Below, in pieces: positions 1 to 11,010 of a DNA stretch of 64,000 nt (positions are counted from its first letter, which is position 1; each line of letters begins with the position of its first letter). Source of the DNA: Verticillium longisporum (lineage: Eukaryota; Ascomycota; Sordariomycetes; Glomerellales; Plectosphaerellaceae); NCBI GenBank assembly GCA_019188255.1, contig JAETXT010000006.1, positions 1,860,001 through 1,924,000 of the forward strand. Reading direction: 5' to 3'. The translations under genes were made by a program, and so were the position numbers. The notes beneath the pieces were generated by a model, which saw only the letters and a list, made by a program, of their open reading frames with translations, searched no databases and was not told the DNA's origin.

Positions 1-2449
1 GGGTCAACGACAAAGTAGATATTGTCGATGGTGATGGATGTCTCAGCGATGTTGGTGGCGATGACGACCTTCCGGCAGCCTGGCGGTGCCGGATCGAAAA
101 TGCGACTCTGCATCTCGTTCGGCAAAGCTGAATAAACGGGAAGGATGAGCAGCTCAGGTACGTTTGGCCCTAGAGCTTTCATCCGTTCGAATAGAATCTC
201 GCACGATGTGTCGATTTCCTCCTGTCCAGTTAAGAAGAGCAAGATGTCTCCAGGCGGCTCAGTGAGGTGAATCTGCATCACCGTGACCAGGGCTGCGTCG
301 AGGTAGTCGGATTCCGGTTCGCGAGAATACAAGACTTCGACGGGGAAGGTTCGACCAGGGATCGTAAAGATGGGACACCCGTTAAAGTACGAGGAGAACT
401 TATCGGCGTCGAGAGTTGCTGATGTGGCAATGACCTTCAGGTCCTTCCGGCGGGCCATCGTCTTCTTCAACAGAGCGAACAACACATCAGTCGAGATGGT
501 ACGTTCGTGCGCTTCGTCAAGCATGATGACCGAGTACCGCTTCAGATCGGGGTCGACCAAGATCTCACGCTGAAGCATACCATCCGTCATGTACTTGATC
601 CTCGTTGCCGGGCTGGTCCGGTCCTCAAATCGAATGGTGTAGCCAACCTCTTCACCCAAGGGGCACCCGACTTCTTCCGCCACACGTTTGGCGACGGACA
701 TGGCAGCCACACGACGCGGTTGCGTACATCCAATGACACCATGATTGGCGAAACCACCTTCAGCCAGGTATTGTGTGAGCTGAGTAGTCTTTCCAGAGCC
801 TGTCTCTCCAATAACAACCATAACCTGGTGGTCGTTGACGGCGTCGAGGAACTTTTGGCGGAAAGCAAAGACAGGCAGAGACTCCCGCTGCTGCTTCATG
901 CTCATGTCTGTCCTCTTTCCAAACGACTGGTCTTTGGGCTGCACAGCACGCTTCCATTCCGGGACGGCATCGGGTTTGGGCGCTTGCTGTTTCGCGTTTC
1001 TCATGTCGCTGGCAAACTTGCGCTTGTCGGGGTCGGCCATGGGGTCGTTCCATTGTGTAGAGAGATCAACCTTGTTCTCCTCTTGTGCTGCAGCCTCTGC
1101 TTCTTGCTGCTTCAACTCCTTCCGTTCCTTGGCGAGTGCAGTACCTGACATGGCTGCGCGATTCATCGAGCCATCCGGTGCTTTCACGACGCGAATCGGC
1201 GACAGCTCAAGAGACTGCTTAGTCTGTCCAGCCAGGAACGGGGGCTCTTCCTCGCGAACCTCGATATCGACCTCCTCCTCGAGCTCCATCTCACCATCGC
1301 CACGCAACGTTGCATTGTAGTCTTCGTTGAGGTCGGGGTAGTCAGAGGCCTTTGCGACGCCTGATGCGATCAGTTGCCGGATCTCCCACCTTTCCGGTGA
1401 AGTCATCCTCTTCTTCTGCCGCTGCGGCCGTTGATTTGGTGGTGGCATAATCCCGGCGTCGAACATGTTGCCATTCCTGTCGGCTCCGCCGCCTCCCAAA
1501 GCTTCCATGTTGGCGCCGGATGATATCCTTGCTTGTGGAACAAGGTCCATTCCTGTCTCCTGGTCGACCTGCTTCATCGAGAGCCCTATTCGGTTACCGT
1601 CGACACTGATGACCTTGACCCAGACCTGCTGGTCCCGGCTGAGAATATCAGACGGGTGGTTGACTCGTTGCTCTGAGATCTGCGAAACGTGCACTAGCCC
1701 ATCCGACTTGCCACGGACGCCTTGAAGGTTGACAAAGGCTCCGAAATCTTTGACTCCGGTGACCCGCCCTGGATACACCTTTTGGATCTGCGGCGCATCG
1801 TCCAGCTCTGTAGGGGCGGCCTCCGCAGCCTGTCGTCGTCCTCGTAGTCGTTGTAGTCGCGCTCCCGCCTCCTGCTGCTCCTCTGCTTCAGCGCAGGGCC
1901 GTGCTCGTCGTCGAGGGACCTCGATCTTGACCGCCGCCGCCTCCGCCTCTCCTTTGATCTTGACCTGTCTCGCCTCTTGCGTCGGGATTCGCGATCGTCC
2001 TCGGGGCTGCGACTCCTCTTCCTCGCCGACGTCTTCTCTTGCCTCGCGCGGCCCTCAAGCCCCTCCAGCAGCGCAAACGTGTCGTCGAAAGCATCTGCGC
2101 CGACCTCCTTGTCGGGGACGGCCAGGCCCTTGAAGATCTGCTCCTTCTCCTCTGCGCTGCGGTGGTGATGCTGCTGCGCTTCGTCTGCGCCGTTCGTCTT
2201 CTTGCCCTTGAGCTTCGGGTGCATAGCCAGCACGAGGCGGTCGATGCTCTCGACGAAGCTGGGCGGGAAGTCGGCGCCGAGGGCGGCGAGCTTCTTCTGA
2301 AAGCCGGCGAGACCCGTGTCGGCGCACTCGACGCGCTGGGCGATGATAAACTCGGCGAGGGTCTTGTCGGAGACGCCCATGTGGTTCTGCAGTTCCGATG
2401 TGACCTTGGAGACGAGCGACAGGAGCTCGAGCTCCAAAAGGTCGTCCAT
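1..2449 (-). CDS. prp22: Pre-mRNA-splicing DEAH-box ATP-dependent RNA helicase Prp22 (DHX8), C-terminus outside the window, one apparent frameshift
   Basis: Nuclear spliceosomal helicase that releases mature mRNA after the second splicing step. Reading leftward from ATG 2449-2447, about the first 816 residues are visible. The N-terminal helical domain ([16 protein letters not shown]) is followed by an Arg/Ser-rich stretch at about residues 150-190 and an S1 RNA-binding domain from about residue 222 ([15 protein letters not shown]). The RecA core shows Walker A GETGSGKT near 786-812, DEAH at 508-519, the SAT motif near 405-435 and motif V ([10 protein letters not shown]) in the first 60 bases. 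The HA2 and OB domains lie beyond the edge; family members are roughly 1,100-1,200 aa. The frame breaks at the four-G run 1813-1816. One more base there gives an uninterrupted reading into the S1 domain, so I read it as a probable consensus error. No intron is seen. Confidence 0.95.
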
Positions 2450-3059
2450 GGCGGGCCGTTTGAGGGCGACACAATGCTCTCCGGAAAATGCGTAACGAGT
2501 TGGTGGTTTTGGCGAAAGCCAACAAAAAGTTGGAGGGTTGCGGCGATGAAGCGTAAAGAAAACTAAACTGGGCAACTTCATGCGCGACGCCGCGAGTGAC
2601 GAATGGTGGGTCCTAAAGGCCGTGATACACCAATCAGCGGTAGGCACATCGGTGAGGAGCGGTAGGCATCGGTGTGACCTCTCTACCTGTTCTTACTTCA
2701 CGTACGAAATCTCGAGGCGCCACCCTTTAATGAATAGGACTTTCAGTCGTTGCATATGGGAGGAAAACGTTCACAAACATCTCAAGTCCGCCATGGAGTG
2801 ATTGTATTGAATGCAAGCAAACGCCGCGCCGCATCAGCAGCAAACCAAACGCCCTGCCACCCAGCTCCCTCCAGCCTGGTCCTTGTTAAGTGGACTGCCC
2901 AAGTCCAATGCTGTATTCCTCCGGGGTATTTCATGAACCCATGATGCAAAGACCTCTCTCGGCCTGTGTACTAATCATTCATCATTGGTCAACTTTTTGT
3001 GGCCAACAGTCGCATGTCCTATGCGCTGCGATTCTATGCGGCCCCCAGGGCCCTTCCCG
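2450..3059. other. Intergenic spacer: prp22 promoter side and 3' side of the inositol kinase
   Basis: About 610 bases without a supportable gene. Reading frames here are short and unlike any protein I know. It must hold the promoter of prp22 (minus) and the 3' untranslated region of the next minus-strand gene. Confidence 0.6.
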
Positions 3060-4317
3060 TCATGCCGCCAGCTCTTCGAAGATCTTGATCAGGCTCCGCA
3101 CGCCCACCAGCGCATTCTCGTCAGGACCCAAGCCAGGGGTCCACTGCGCGTGGGCAAAGTCGATAAGTTTGAGCTCGAAGATCTTCGGCAGAGAAGGGCC
3201 GTCATCCTCCTCGTCACTGTCGTCATTTTCGTCGCCTTGCACAATATCTTCAACCATCAGCTCGATCCCGCTATCTACGCGGAAGGTGGTTCTACCGAAA
3301 TTATCGTCCTTCCGGCCCGTGCGGTTCTCGACGTGGTCGACAGCGGAATTGTTGGCCTCGATGGCTTCGCGCAGCTTGTCGCCGTCGCCTTCGAAGACAA
3401 AGAGAAGACTAGAGGAGTACATCCTGCTCTCGTGTACCGACAGCACCTCCTCAACATTGTGCAGCTCGCGAACAAAGGCGTGGCAAACGGCCTTGCCAAG
3501 TTCCTCGTCTATGCCAGCGGCTGGGTTGAACACGAATTTGCGGAAAGCGTCGACAACATTGTCAGTATTGACACTGACGCGGCCGAAGTCCTTGTCGTAG
3601 ATCCTGTAGTCCTCTTCGTTGAGTTCAGCCTTGTCGAGTGAGCCGCGATAGGCACGCATTCCGGCGATTCGAAATCCCAAGGAACCATGCGTCGTCTCGG
3701 AAGCAATCTTGTCAAATGTTGTCTTCTTCTGCTGTGGCGCATCATCGGCCCAAAGCCGGCGGCCGAGCTTCGCGTCGAGAATGTTGGCGTGCGTGAAGCC
3801 GCTCGAGGCGTTCTCGAGCACTACAGCCTGGTCGGTCTTGATTTTTTTCGTCTTGTTTGGTATCCAGGTAATGCCGTCGTTGGTTCCGGGTCCTGTGTCT
3901 GCCACGGGAATCTGTGCCTGGGCTTGGACAGCCTCGATAACCTTGGCTTGGACGTCGGGGTCAGCAACAAGACCTGGAATGCCGTCGTCGGCAGAACTGA
4001 GCTCAGCAGGGTCGCTGAGGCTCAGAGTGCCGAGGAAAAGGGGCATCAGCTCTGCAAATTCGGGGTAGCGGGCATTGGCAGATTGGTAAAATTCAACCTC
4101 GAGTTGCGTGCAGGGCTTAATGAAGAGCTCGCCGTCGGCATCGCACATGGTTCCGGCACTAGCAAGAGAAATCAGTTTAGGTGTCTTCCGAAGAAGCGCA
4201 TGTTGCGACGAGATGCGCCGAACCGACTTACTGTCCTGCCACAGCGTGGGTACAATCGACAAGTTCAGACCGAGCTGGAATCTCCTTCTCCTTCTTCTCC
4301 TTTTTCTTTCCCGCCAT
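3060..4317 (-). CDS. arg82: Inositol polyphosphate multikinase, Arg82/IPK2 family
   Basis: Phosphorylates soluble inositol phosphates (InsP3 to InsP5) in the nucleus and cytoplasm. Two exons: 4317-4232 and 4158-3060, with a 73 bp intron 4159-4231 (GTAAGT donor, GCTAG acceptor). They encode 394 aa. The spliced start is MAGKKKEKKEKEI, a Lys-rich N-terminus. An ATG at 4262 lies in the wrong reading of the intron and is not the start. Family motifs: ANILDAKLGRRLW (the PxxxDxKxG-type substrate and catalytic motif), TTHGSLGFRIAGM, YSSSLLFVFEGDGD (SSLL) and near the C-terminus KLIDFAHAQW (the IDF metal-binding motif). An acidic insert (DENDDSDEED) separates the last two, as is common in fungal members. 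Length fits the family. Regulation is not visible. Confidence 0.93.
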
Positions 4318-6356
4318 TGTCAAACTGCGGTTTTCCTGAAGTGGTCGCGACTACTTTCTAACGTATTTGCATATCGAGGGGGCGGTATTGAAGAGGCGCA
4401 ATGTTGGGTAGCCACCAGAGTTAGGATCGAGTGGTCGCACTATTGTAAATGTAGGCGGCGCATAGGTCGGTGAAGGATGGACTTGTGACCAGCAATGCGT
4501 CGACAGGATCAGGTTCGCAGAAGGCGTTGCAAGCGAGAATCTTCGCAGCCTACAGATGGTGGCGATCCAAACAGGCGACAGGACGACGAAGGAATGACTG
4601 AGTCTTTAAGGAGAGTGAGATTTGGGCGCGGGCGCAGGCGCAGGCGATGATTCAGGGTTGCGCAGTTGGGTTCGCTTGTCGTTGGCCGCTGGTCATTGGG
4701 TTGGATGGGGATTGTATTGGCATGGGCTGGCGGAGTTCAGGTCGGGACCAGGGGACCCTGACCACCTGGGCCTGAATGTTGGTGCGGAGCGCAAGAGGAG
4801 GGGGGGCGAGTGGGAGGGAACCAGCGGAAAGGTAGAGAGAGGGGTGGTGGGTTCGACGAGAAGGAACGACATGGCATTCCACAACGCCACAGCGGATGAA
4901 TGGGCAAAAGTGCCAAGATGATCTCCAATCCACTGAAGGACATTCGAGACACTGGGAGACGCTGAAGGCGCTGGTACACTGCCTTCTCAGCCACGATCGC
5001 GACCACACCCATGCCTGCACCTGCCGTGATTGCCGTCGTGCCTAGCCCAGGCCAGGGGGGGCAGAAGTACAAGGTACGAGGCACACTGATGGGCATTCCT
5101 CGTTGCGTTTCCTTACCAGGCCCTTGTCATGCCTGTCATCCTCTTGGGGGCACCAACTGGAAGGAAAGGGGGGTATTCTCAAGTGGCACAGAGTGATGTG
5201 AGACGGCTTCTCTCACATGGCCGCTTGAGTTGGTCATTCAGCACAAATTTATCACCTCTCATACTTGTTGGGCGATATCAAGACTTTTGTTCCACGTTGC
5301 ACTCGATCGCCCGAGAAGTCACGCTTGGTCTGATCGGTTGAACCAAGTTTACTGCATCTATTGGCAAAGAGACTTTGTTCACTGTTGTCGGGGCTATCCC
5401 AAATATCAGCATGGCCCAAAGAAACACACAAACCAGCATACAAGAGGGCTGAAGTGCCCACAGAAAGGGACTTGCGCATGCAGCTACAGCTCCCATGCTT
5501 GGATCTTTGACTCCCGTCCCATTCTCTGACGTGGCAGTGTGAGGTCTCTCGCGATCGCTGTCGGATTCGCTTGTCATCGCTTTTGTCAATCGACCCCCCT
5601 TCCATTATCATCCCGCGTCATATGCGAAGTTTGCATTTGCCCAAGCGCCTTGGACACTTTGCATATGCGGAACAAACCAATGTGATGTGATCAGGTCGGC
5701 GCCCACTCTGCGCCCGACGGACTATGTCACGACGCCCCTTCTGCTCCGCCCCGACTTCGCCCGCCTGAGTATTACCTGAGGTACACGTGCAGTACAGATG
5801 TGGCACCATTATTTGACCGAAACCATTGTGTCAATAGCTGGATGCTTCATTTCTACTCAAACTATATCGGTTGTTGATAATTTGACTGCGGTGGGGGAGT
5901 AAGAAATAGTCGTGCTCCGTCCCACTCGGAATATGTCTGAAGCAAGAGATATGAAATCGATGCTCAAGTACCTACCTAAGGTAAGGTAGGTAGGTAGGTA
6001 AGCTACCTTAGGTAGCTTGCTCATCTATCCCGCTTGAAACACGCGCCAGTTTGTGATTCGCAATGCCTGGTCCTTCTGTTTGGTTCTTTCCTCTCGTTTA
6101 CTACGTTAGATTTCCTTGCAGTATCAGGCGAGTTGTTGGCGTAAGGCAGGAGCAACACCTGAGGAATAACTTTCCTTCAAGAAGGAGACCTGACCCTGCA
6201 CAAGCACCAAGCTAAAGATAGTTCTCTTCAGTTACGTCGTCTCTCAAGGAAACCACAGTGCGATGGCCTCAATTTGACCGACTCCGGACTGCAACTACCA
6301 CACATGGTGCGCTACCTTAGCATTCTGCAGCCACTTACACCAACCCTGCCAACGCC
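4318..6356. other. Long intergenic region with a palindromic GGTAGGTA-type repeat cluster
   Basis: About 2 kb without a supportable gene. Short open frames on both strands have low-complexity or unrecognisable translations. The notable element is the repeat at about 5968-6016. The right part presumably carries the arb1 promoter. Confidence 0.6.
5968..6016. repeat. TACCTA/GGTAGGTA palindromic repeat cluster
   Basis: Tandem TACC/GGTA units (GTACCTACCTAAGGTAAGG, then GGTAGGTAGGTAGGTA) followed by an inverted repeat with 8-base arms, AAGCTACC and GGTAGCTT. The same sequence style returns at 25261-25327 and 61551-61860. Confidence 0.7.
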
Positions 6357-7928
6357 ATGGCGCAGCTTCCCGACAAATGTGGCCTAAAATCTCGCCAGGG
6401 CCGCTTTGCCGAAATCATTGAGGTTGAGCATGACGATGGTGAGGTGGAAGGTACCAACAAGAAGAACAGGAGCAAATCTGGTTCTGCTAGAGGCCCAACA
6501 GGTCTCACCAGGAGTCGTGGAACCGGCTTTGAAAGTAAGGCACTGGATATCTTATCTCTCTGGAAGCCGTGACAGAGCTGACGAGGGCCAGCATACTACG
6601 CTGATCCGCCTGTCACCCCTGATGAAGCCCGAGAAGAAGCTGAGGAGCTCTATCCACCGTATGTCTCCAATCACCTTGACCTTGAGCGACAAAGAAATAA
6701 CTGATTATTCTAGGCACCGCCCGTTCGTTGAGTAAGATAACCTATTGCAGACATGAGTTGAGCGTGAAGCTGACAAGATAGCCGCATTGAGGAATGCATC
6801 CAGCGTTTCCGTGCCCGCCGTCGTCTCAACACAGAGATGACGAGCTACTTCGACACTTACCTATTTCTCGGGGGGATCGACACTGCGCAGCGTCAGTTCA
6901 CTGGATCTGGTTCGAACTCGAAGACCAATCCCGACTTCCAGGATATGGACACGGATGAAGTACGCCGCGCCACTGCCGTGGACATGATCCATCGCGACAA
7001 AAATTCCACGTTTTACAACGAAGCCGAACCTGAGCGCTGGGAGATTGACTTCACTGGCATCGTCACCGGGTACTTGTCCGAAGCGGTGCCGAGGCTTACA
7101 GGCCAGAACTATACAGCCATGAACACGGCCGTCGCCGTGGTTGAGAACTTCCTCCGCTACATCCTTCACCACGGCGTCTGCCCTGAATACGACGCTGGTG
7201 TCCGAAGTGCACTAGCTCAATGCCTGAAAGCACGCGTTGACTTGCCCAAGGCTCACCATGCGTTGATCGCATTTCCCGGTGAGTTCGGTCTCGCGGCCGC
7301 CGAGCTATTCTGTGACGACTACATGTTTTTCCCGAGGGAATCCATGGGTTCTTTCAAGCGAGCTGAAGGCTTCGACGCAAGGACCATCTTTGCTACTGGG
7401 ATCTTGCTTGCCGGTACTGACACCCAGGTTGCGAAATTACTTGATGCCGGTAGAGAGTTCGAATCCGTCAGGGTCTTCAAGGAGGAGGATTATGACCTCG
7501 AAGTCATCTCTGTCAATCGGCCGTCACAGGAAATCCGCCAGCAGTACAAATCCGTCTGCCTGCTTCCAAGTCATCCAGCTCTGCAGCCCATAGGCATAAC
7601 CATGGTCAAGCCGTGTGTGATTGAGGACGGCTATGATGTTGGCATGTTGGCTGCCGCGCAGGAGCTCAACAAGACAGAGCGTGAAATACTGCTGGACGAC
7701 GACATTCTGTACTTTTTGCAGCCTGGCATGAAGATACGAGCCACGGTGTGCGAGCTCACCGTGGGTGTTACCTTCATCAAGTCGGTGGCTGATGTGCTGG
7801 TGCCGTGGTTTGTGTTCCTGCCGCAAACACTCATGCGTAGGTTCCGCGAGCCGCGAGTGAATGATCGGCCCGCGCCATCTGCAACGGAACCTGGTGCAGC
7901 AGATGACGACGCGGAGAATGAAGAATAA
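6357..7928 (+). CDS. arb1: Argonaute siRNA chaperone (ARC) complex subunit Arb1
   Basis: In fission yeast Arb1 with Arb2 binds Ago1, holds duplex siRNA and supports RNAi-directed heterochromatin. Four exons: 6357-6534, 6592-6658, 6714-6731 and 6782-7928, with introns of 57, 55 and 50 bp (all GT-AG), giving 469 aa. The joined reading TGFETYYADPPVTPDEA, then HRPFVD, then RIEECIQRFRARRRLNTEM matches the conserved Arb1 entry motif; the third exon is only 18 bp. The body (YLFLGGIDTAQRQF, then RWEIDFTGIVTGYLSEAVP and VVENFLRYILHHGVCPEY) fits the Arb1 family (PF09692, from memory). A basic N-terminus and an acidic C-terminus (DDDAENEE) are present. Start 6357 is the first ATG in frame. A methylation or quelling role here is inferred from the family only. 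Confidence 0.85.
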
Positions 7929-8342
7929 TGCAACAAAGTCAGTCATCAGGACGTTCGTGCGGGCACATAGGGAGATAAATCAAAGTGGAGGGAGTCGGGC
8001 GTCTGAGAGGCATACATCCGTAAGCCCAGCAAGGCAGGTACGTAGTGAAGGGTGCGAAATTGAGAACAGGCTCCTTGAATTTCCAACATTTTCCAACAAG
8101 CGTTCATTACGAGAATTTGTGATGAATAATTAACTATACGATCCCTTGTCACGAAAGCCAAAAATAACCTTATTCCCAACGCCCCCTGATAAACGAGTGT
8201 CTTAAACAAAATCATACACGTCGCCCAAGCGAGGCAGCAGAGCTAACCAAACAGCAGGATTAGCCACGCGAAATCGCAGCAGCGCAGCAAAGCCGACCAG
8301 ACAACCGCTCCGCTACTGCTACCGCTCTTGCTGTCAGACGTT
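7929..8342. other. Convergent 3' intergenic spacer
   Basis: About 410 bases between the stops of arb1 (plus) and the Sna/Pmp3 gene (minus). It contains AT-rich stretches suited to 3' ends (around 8120-8215) but no gene that I can support. Confidence 0.6.
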
Positions 8343-8945
8343 TTAGTCATGAGTCTGCACCTTGTTGTCGCCCTGGGCCACAACAGCAGCGTAGCTGGGC
8401 GGCGCGGCGCCGTCGCTGCTACCCTCGCCGCCGTTTCCATGCTGCTGCTGCTGGCTCGAGTTGCCGGCGGTGCCGTAGCTGAGGTTGTTGTGGTTCTGCT
8501 GAGGCTGGGGCTGGCCCTTGTGCGGGCGGGCCTGCTGCTGGGGCTGGCGTCCGTCGCCGTGGACGAAGACGTAGGTGACGCGGCCGCCCTCGCGGTCATG
8601 CTGGGGGAGGGAGTCGTATTCGCTGGCGGGCTCGGGGTATTGGACAATGATGTACCAGGCGTGGATGAGGCCGGGGATCTGGGGCCGTGTTAGTGGGGGA
8701 TAGTTCGGTGGCTGGGGTCGCCGTGAGGGAACGTACGAAGCCGAGGACGCAGAGAAATATGTTGATTATGGAGTCTGCTGAGCAGATGCCACGCTTCACC
8801 CAGACTGCGGAGGTTTTAGTGAGGATTCAAAAGATATTTCATGGATTTGGTGCGTGATCAGGCAGCAGTTATTGGGGCAAGACGTACCAGGTAGTGGGGG
8901 GAAGAGGACGGCCAGAAAGCCAAGGAAGATATCGGCGGAGCACAT
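8343..8945 (-). CDS. Sna/Pmp3-family small plasma-membrane or vacuolar proteolipid with a C-terminal PY motif
   Basis: Stress-response membrane proteolipid (PF01679 family). Three exons on the minus strand: 8945-8888, 8804-8737 and 8678-8343, with introns of 83 and 58 bp, giving 153 aa. The first two exons encode the classical family core: MCSADIFLGFLAVLFPPLP, VWVKRGICSADSIINIFLC and VLGFIPGLIHAWYIIVQYP, that is two membrane segments around the conserved GICSADS turn. Unlike the roughly 55 aa Pmp3, it has a long hydrophilic Gln/Asn-rich tail ending in APPSYAAVVAQ. A PPxY-like motif in this place is what lets yeast Sna3 and Sna4 bind the ubiquitin ligase Rsp5, so the protein is closer to Sna3/Sna4 than to Pmp3 in architecture. 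Divergent from clp1 with about 500 bases between starts. Confidence 0.9.
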
Positions 8946-9450
8946 TGTGGAGGGTTTTCGGATGTGGTGAACGGGTGAGTAGGCGGTCTCGCGATTCACT
9001 TGTGTTTGTTAAGGAGAGAATGAACAAAGTGCAGGGCAGATGATTGTCGTTTCGAGGTCGAAAGGTGAGGATGGCGTGGTCTGGAAATGGAGAAGTAGTG
9101 TGACGTCTTGGGAGCCTGGCGTGGGTGTCCGTGACCCAAGGTGGACCAAATGCACCGCCATTCGCCCCAGAGGGAGCCAGTGGCTTGGGCGGGTGTCAGC
9201 GAGGGGTGCGTAATGGACCCCGTGACGTACGTTGTGTGCGTGAGAGGTCTTTGATTGGGTTGAGCGGGTGAACCTCGGATGTCCCTGAAGATCCATCCAG
9301 GCACCCCCACCAGACATATGCAGGTGTGTAATGGCTGCTCAAGCAAGCTGTATGCCAGCTTTATGCTAGGGATCCATTCTATATAGCTACCGAAGGTTGC
9401 TTCTAGACCGCACACCCCAAGCTGCTGTCTGTCGTAGCTTAGTAGCGACC
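8946..9450. promoter_or_regulatory. Divergent promoter region between the Sna/Pmp3 gene and clp1
   Basis: About 500 bases between the two start codons. Both promoters must lie here. No conserved operator is recognised, and the open frames in it have no protein-like features. Confidence 0.55.
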
Positions 9451-11010
9451 ATGTCTATTCCAGGACTTGGCCTGGAAACCTTCGCTGCTCAGGTATGTCT
9501 CGCGTCCCAATACTTCCATTTGTCTGCTTCTGACTGCTCGACAGCCAGCAGCTCCCACCGGTGCCTCCACTACTCGAGTCATCAAGCTCGAACAGCTATC
9601 CGAATGGCGATTCGAGGTTGGCTTCAGCTCCGAAGTCGAAGTGAAGCTTGTTGCTGGTGTTGCAGAAAAAGATGGCACGGAGCTCGCCGCACACCACGTC
9701 TATCGCTTCAGCGGTGTCAAGACGAAAATCCTCACATTCATGGGCTGCCAGCTCGAAGTTACTGGCACCTGCGATGACGAGTTCCTCGCAGACTTTCCGA
9801 AACCTACCGACTCACCCATGAATTCCTATCTCAATCTCCACTTCAAATTACATGCTCTTCGACAGCATGCGGCGGCGGCGAAAGCAGAAGGACCGCGCAT
9901 TATGATCTGCGGGCCTCCGAACACAGGCAAGACAAGTGTCGCGCGGACATTGACGAGCTACGCTACGCGACTGGAGGGACAGCCTCTGGTGGTCAACATG
10001 GATCCCAAAGAGGGCATGCTGTCTCTGCCAGGCACACTGAGCGCCAGTGCTCTGGCTTCCATTCTGGATATCGAGGCTGTAGACGGATGGGGCACCACGC
10101 CCACCAGCGGGCCAAGTCAGGTACCTGTCAAGTTGCCTCTAGCATTCTACTACGGACGAACAAGCCCGGCCGAAGACCCCAAGAAATACCTTGAACTCGT
10201 AAGCCGTTTGGCAGGCTCTGTGACTTCCAGATTCACCCAAGATCCCGACGTCAAGAGCTCTGGAATGATCATCGACACGCCTAGCACGGATGAAAAGAGC
10301 AAAGCCAGCATGGATGTTCTCATGCATATTGCCGAAGAGCTATCAGGTGAGTTGTTTGTGTCCTGAATCAAAGAAACCTGCGTTGTTGACATTTGGCAGC
10401 AAACATCATCCTCGTATTGGGTTCTTCACGCGTCAACACAGAGCTGAGCAGGCGGTTCGTTAATGAACGTACCGGCCTCGGAGAACAGATCCATGTTATT
10501 CATCTCGACAGATCTGAGGGAGTGGCCACACGAGATGAAGGGTACATGCAACAAGCATGCGAGGCTTCGATCAGAGAGTACTTTTTCGGCAACATCGGGC
10601 GAACTCTGAGTCCTGCGACTCAGCAGGTCGATTTCGACAGCCTCACCATTTACAGGCTGGGTGACTGTAAGTTTGGCCCCGTCCTCTGTGTTTGCGACCA
10701 CAACAGCAAGCTATATCGCATCGCTTACTAACATGCCCCAGACTCGGTGTACGGCAACGGAGACGAGGGTCTCATGCTGTCTGAGCCGTCAGGTCTCATG
10801 GCGCATTGGACTTTAGCTGTCGTGTACGCCTCTACAAAGGATTCGCCTGAGACCATTCGCAACGCGAACGTCATGGGGTATGTTTACGTCGCCGAAGTTG
10901 ACAAAGAGAGGCGCAAAATGAAAGTTCTCGCGCCAGTCAGCGGACGACTGGGTGATCGCCCTCTGCTTTGGGGCAAGTGGCCGGAACCATTCGTCAACTT
11001 GTTGGGTTAG
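9451..11010 (+). CDS. clp1: mRNA cleavage and polyadenylation factor CLP1
   Basis: Subunit of nuclear cleavage factor IA that bridges Pcf11 to the 3' end processing machinery. Four exons: 9451-9492, 9545-10346, 10400-10666 and 10742-11010, with introns of 52, 53 and 75 bp (GTATGT, GTGAGT and GTAAGT donors), giving 459 aa, the usual size. The N-terminal domain (LEQLSEWRFEVGFSSEVEVK) precedes the P-loop GPPNTGKTSVART at about residues 135-147, then VNMDPKEGMLSLPGTLSA and GMIIDTPSTDEKS. The C-terminal domain holds VMGYVYVAEVDKERRKMKVL and ends WPEPFVNLLG. The fungal P-loop is present, but the protein is generally regarded as ATP-binding without the RNA kinase activity of human CLP1. The first exon (MSIPGLGLETFAAQ) is fixed by the splice phase. 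Confidence 0.95.

Noticed and set aside
1888..2525. Alternative Arg/Ser-rich frames on the minus strand
   Set aside because: Overlapping frames of the RS-rich part of prp22; only the frame starting at 2449 matches the family.
6900..7470. GGTTCGAA and GTTCGAATCC strings resembling a tRNA B box
   Set aside because: They lie inside arb1 codons and no A box or cloverleaf surrounds them.
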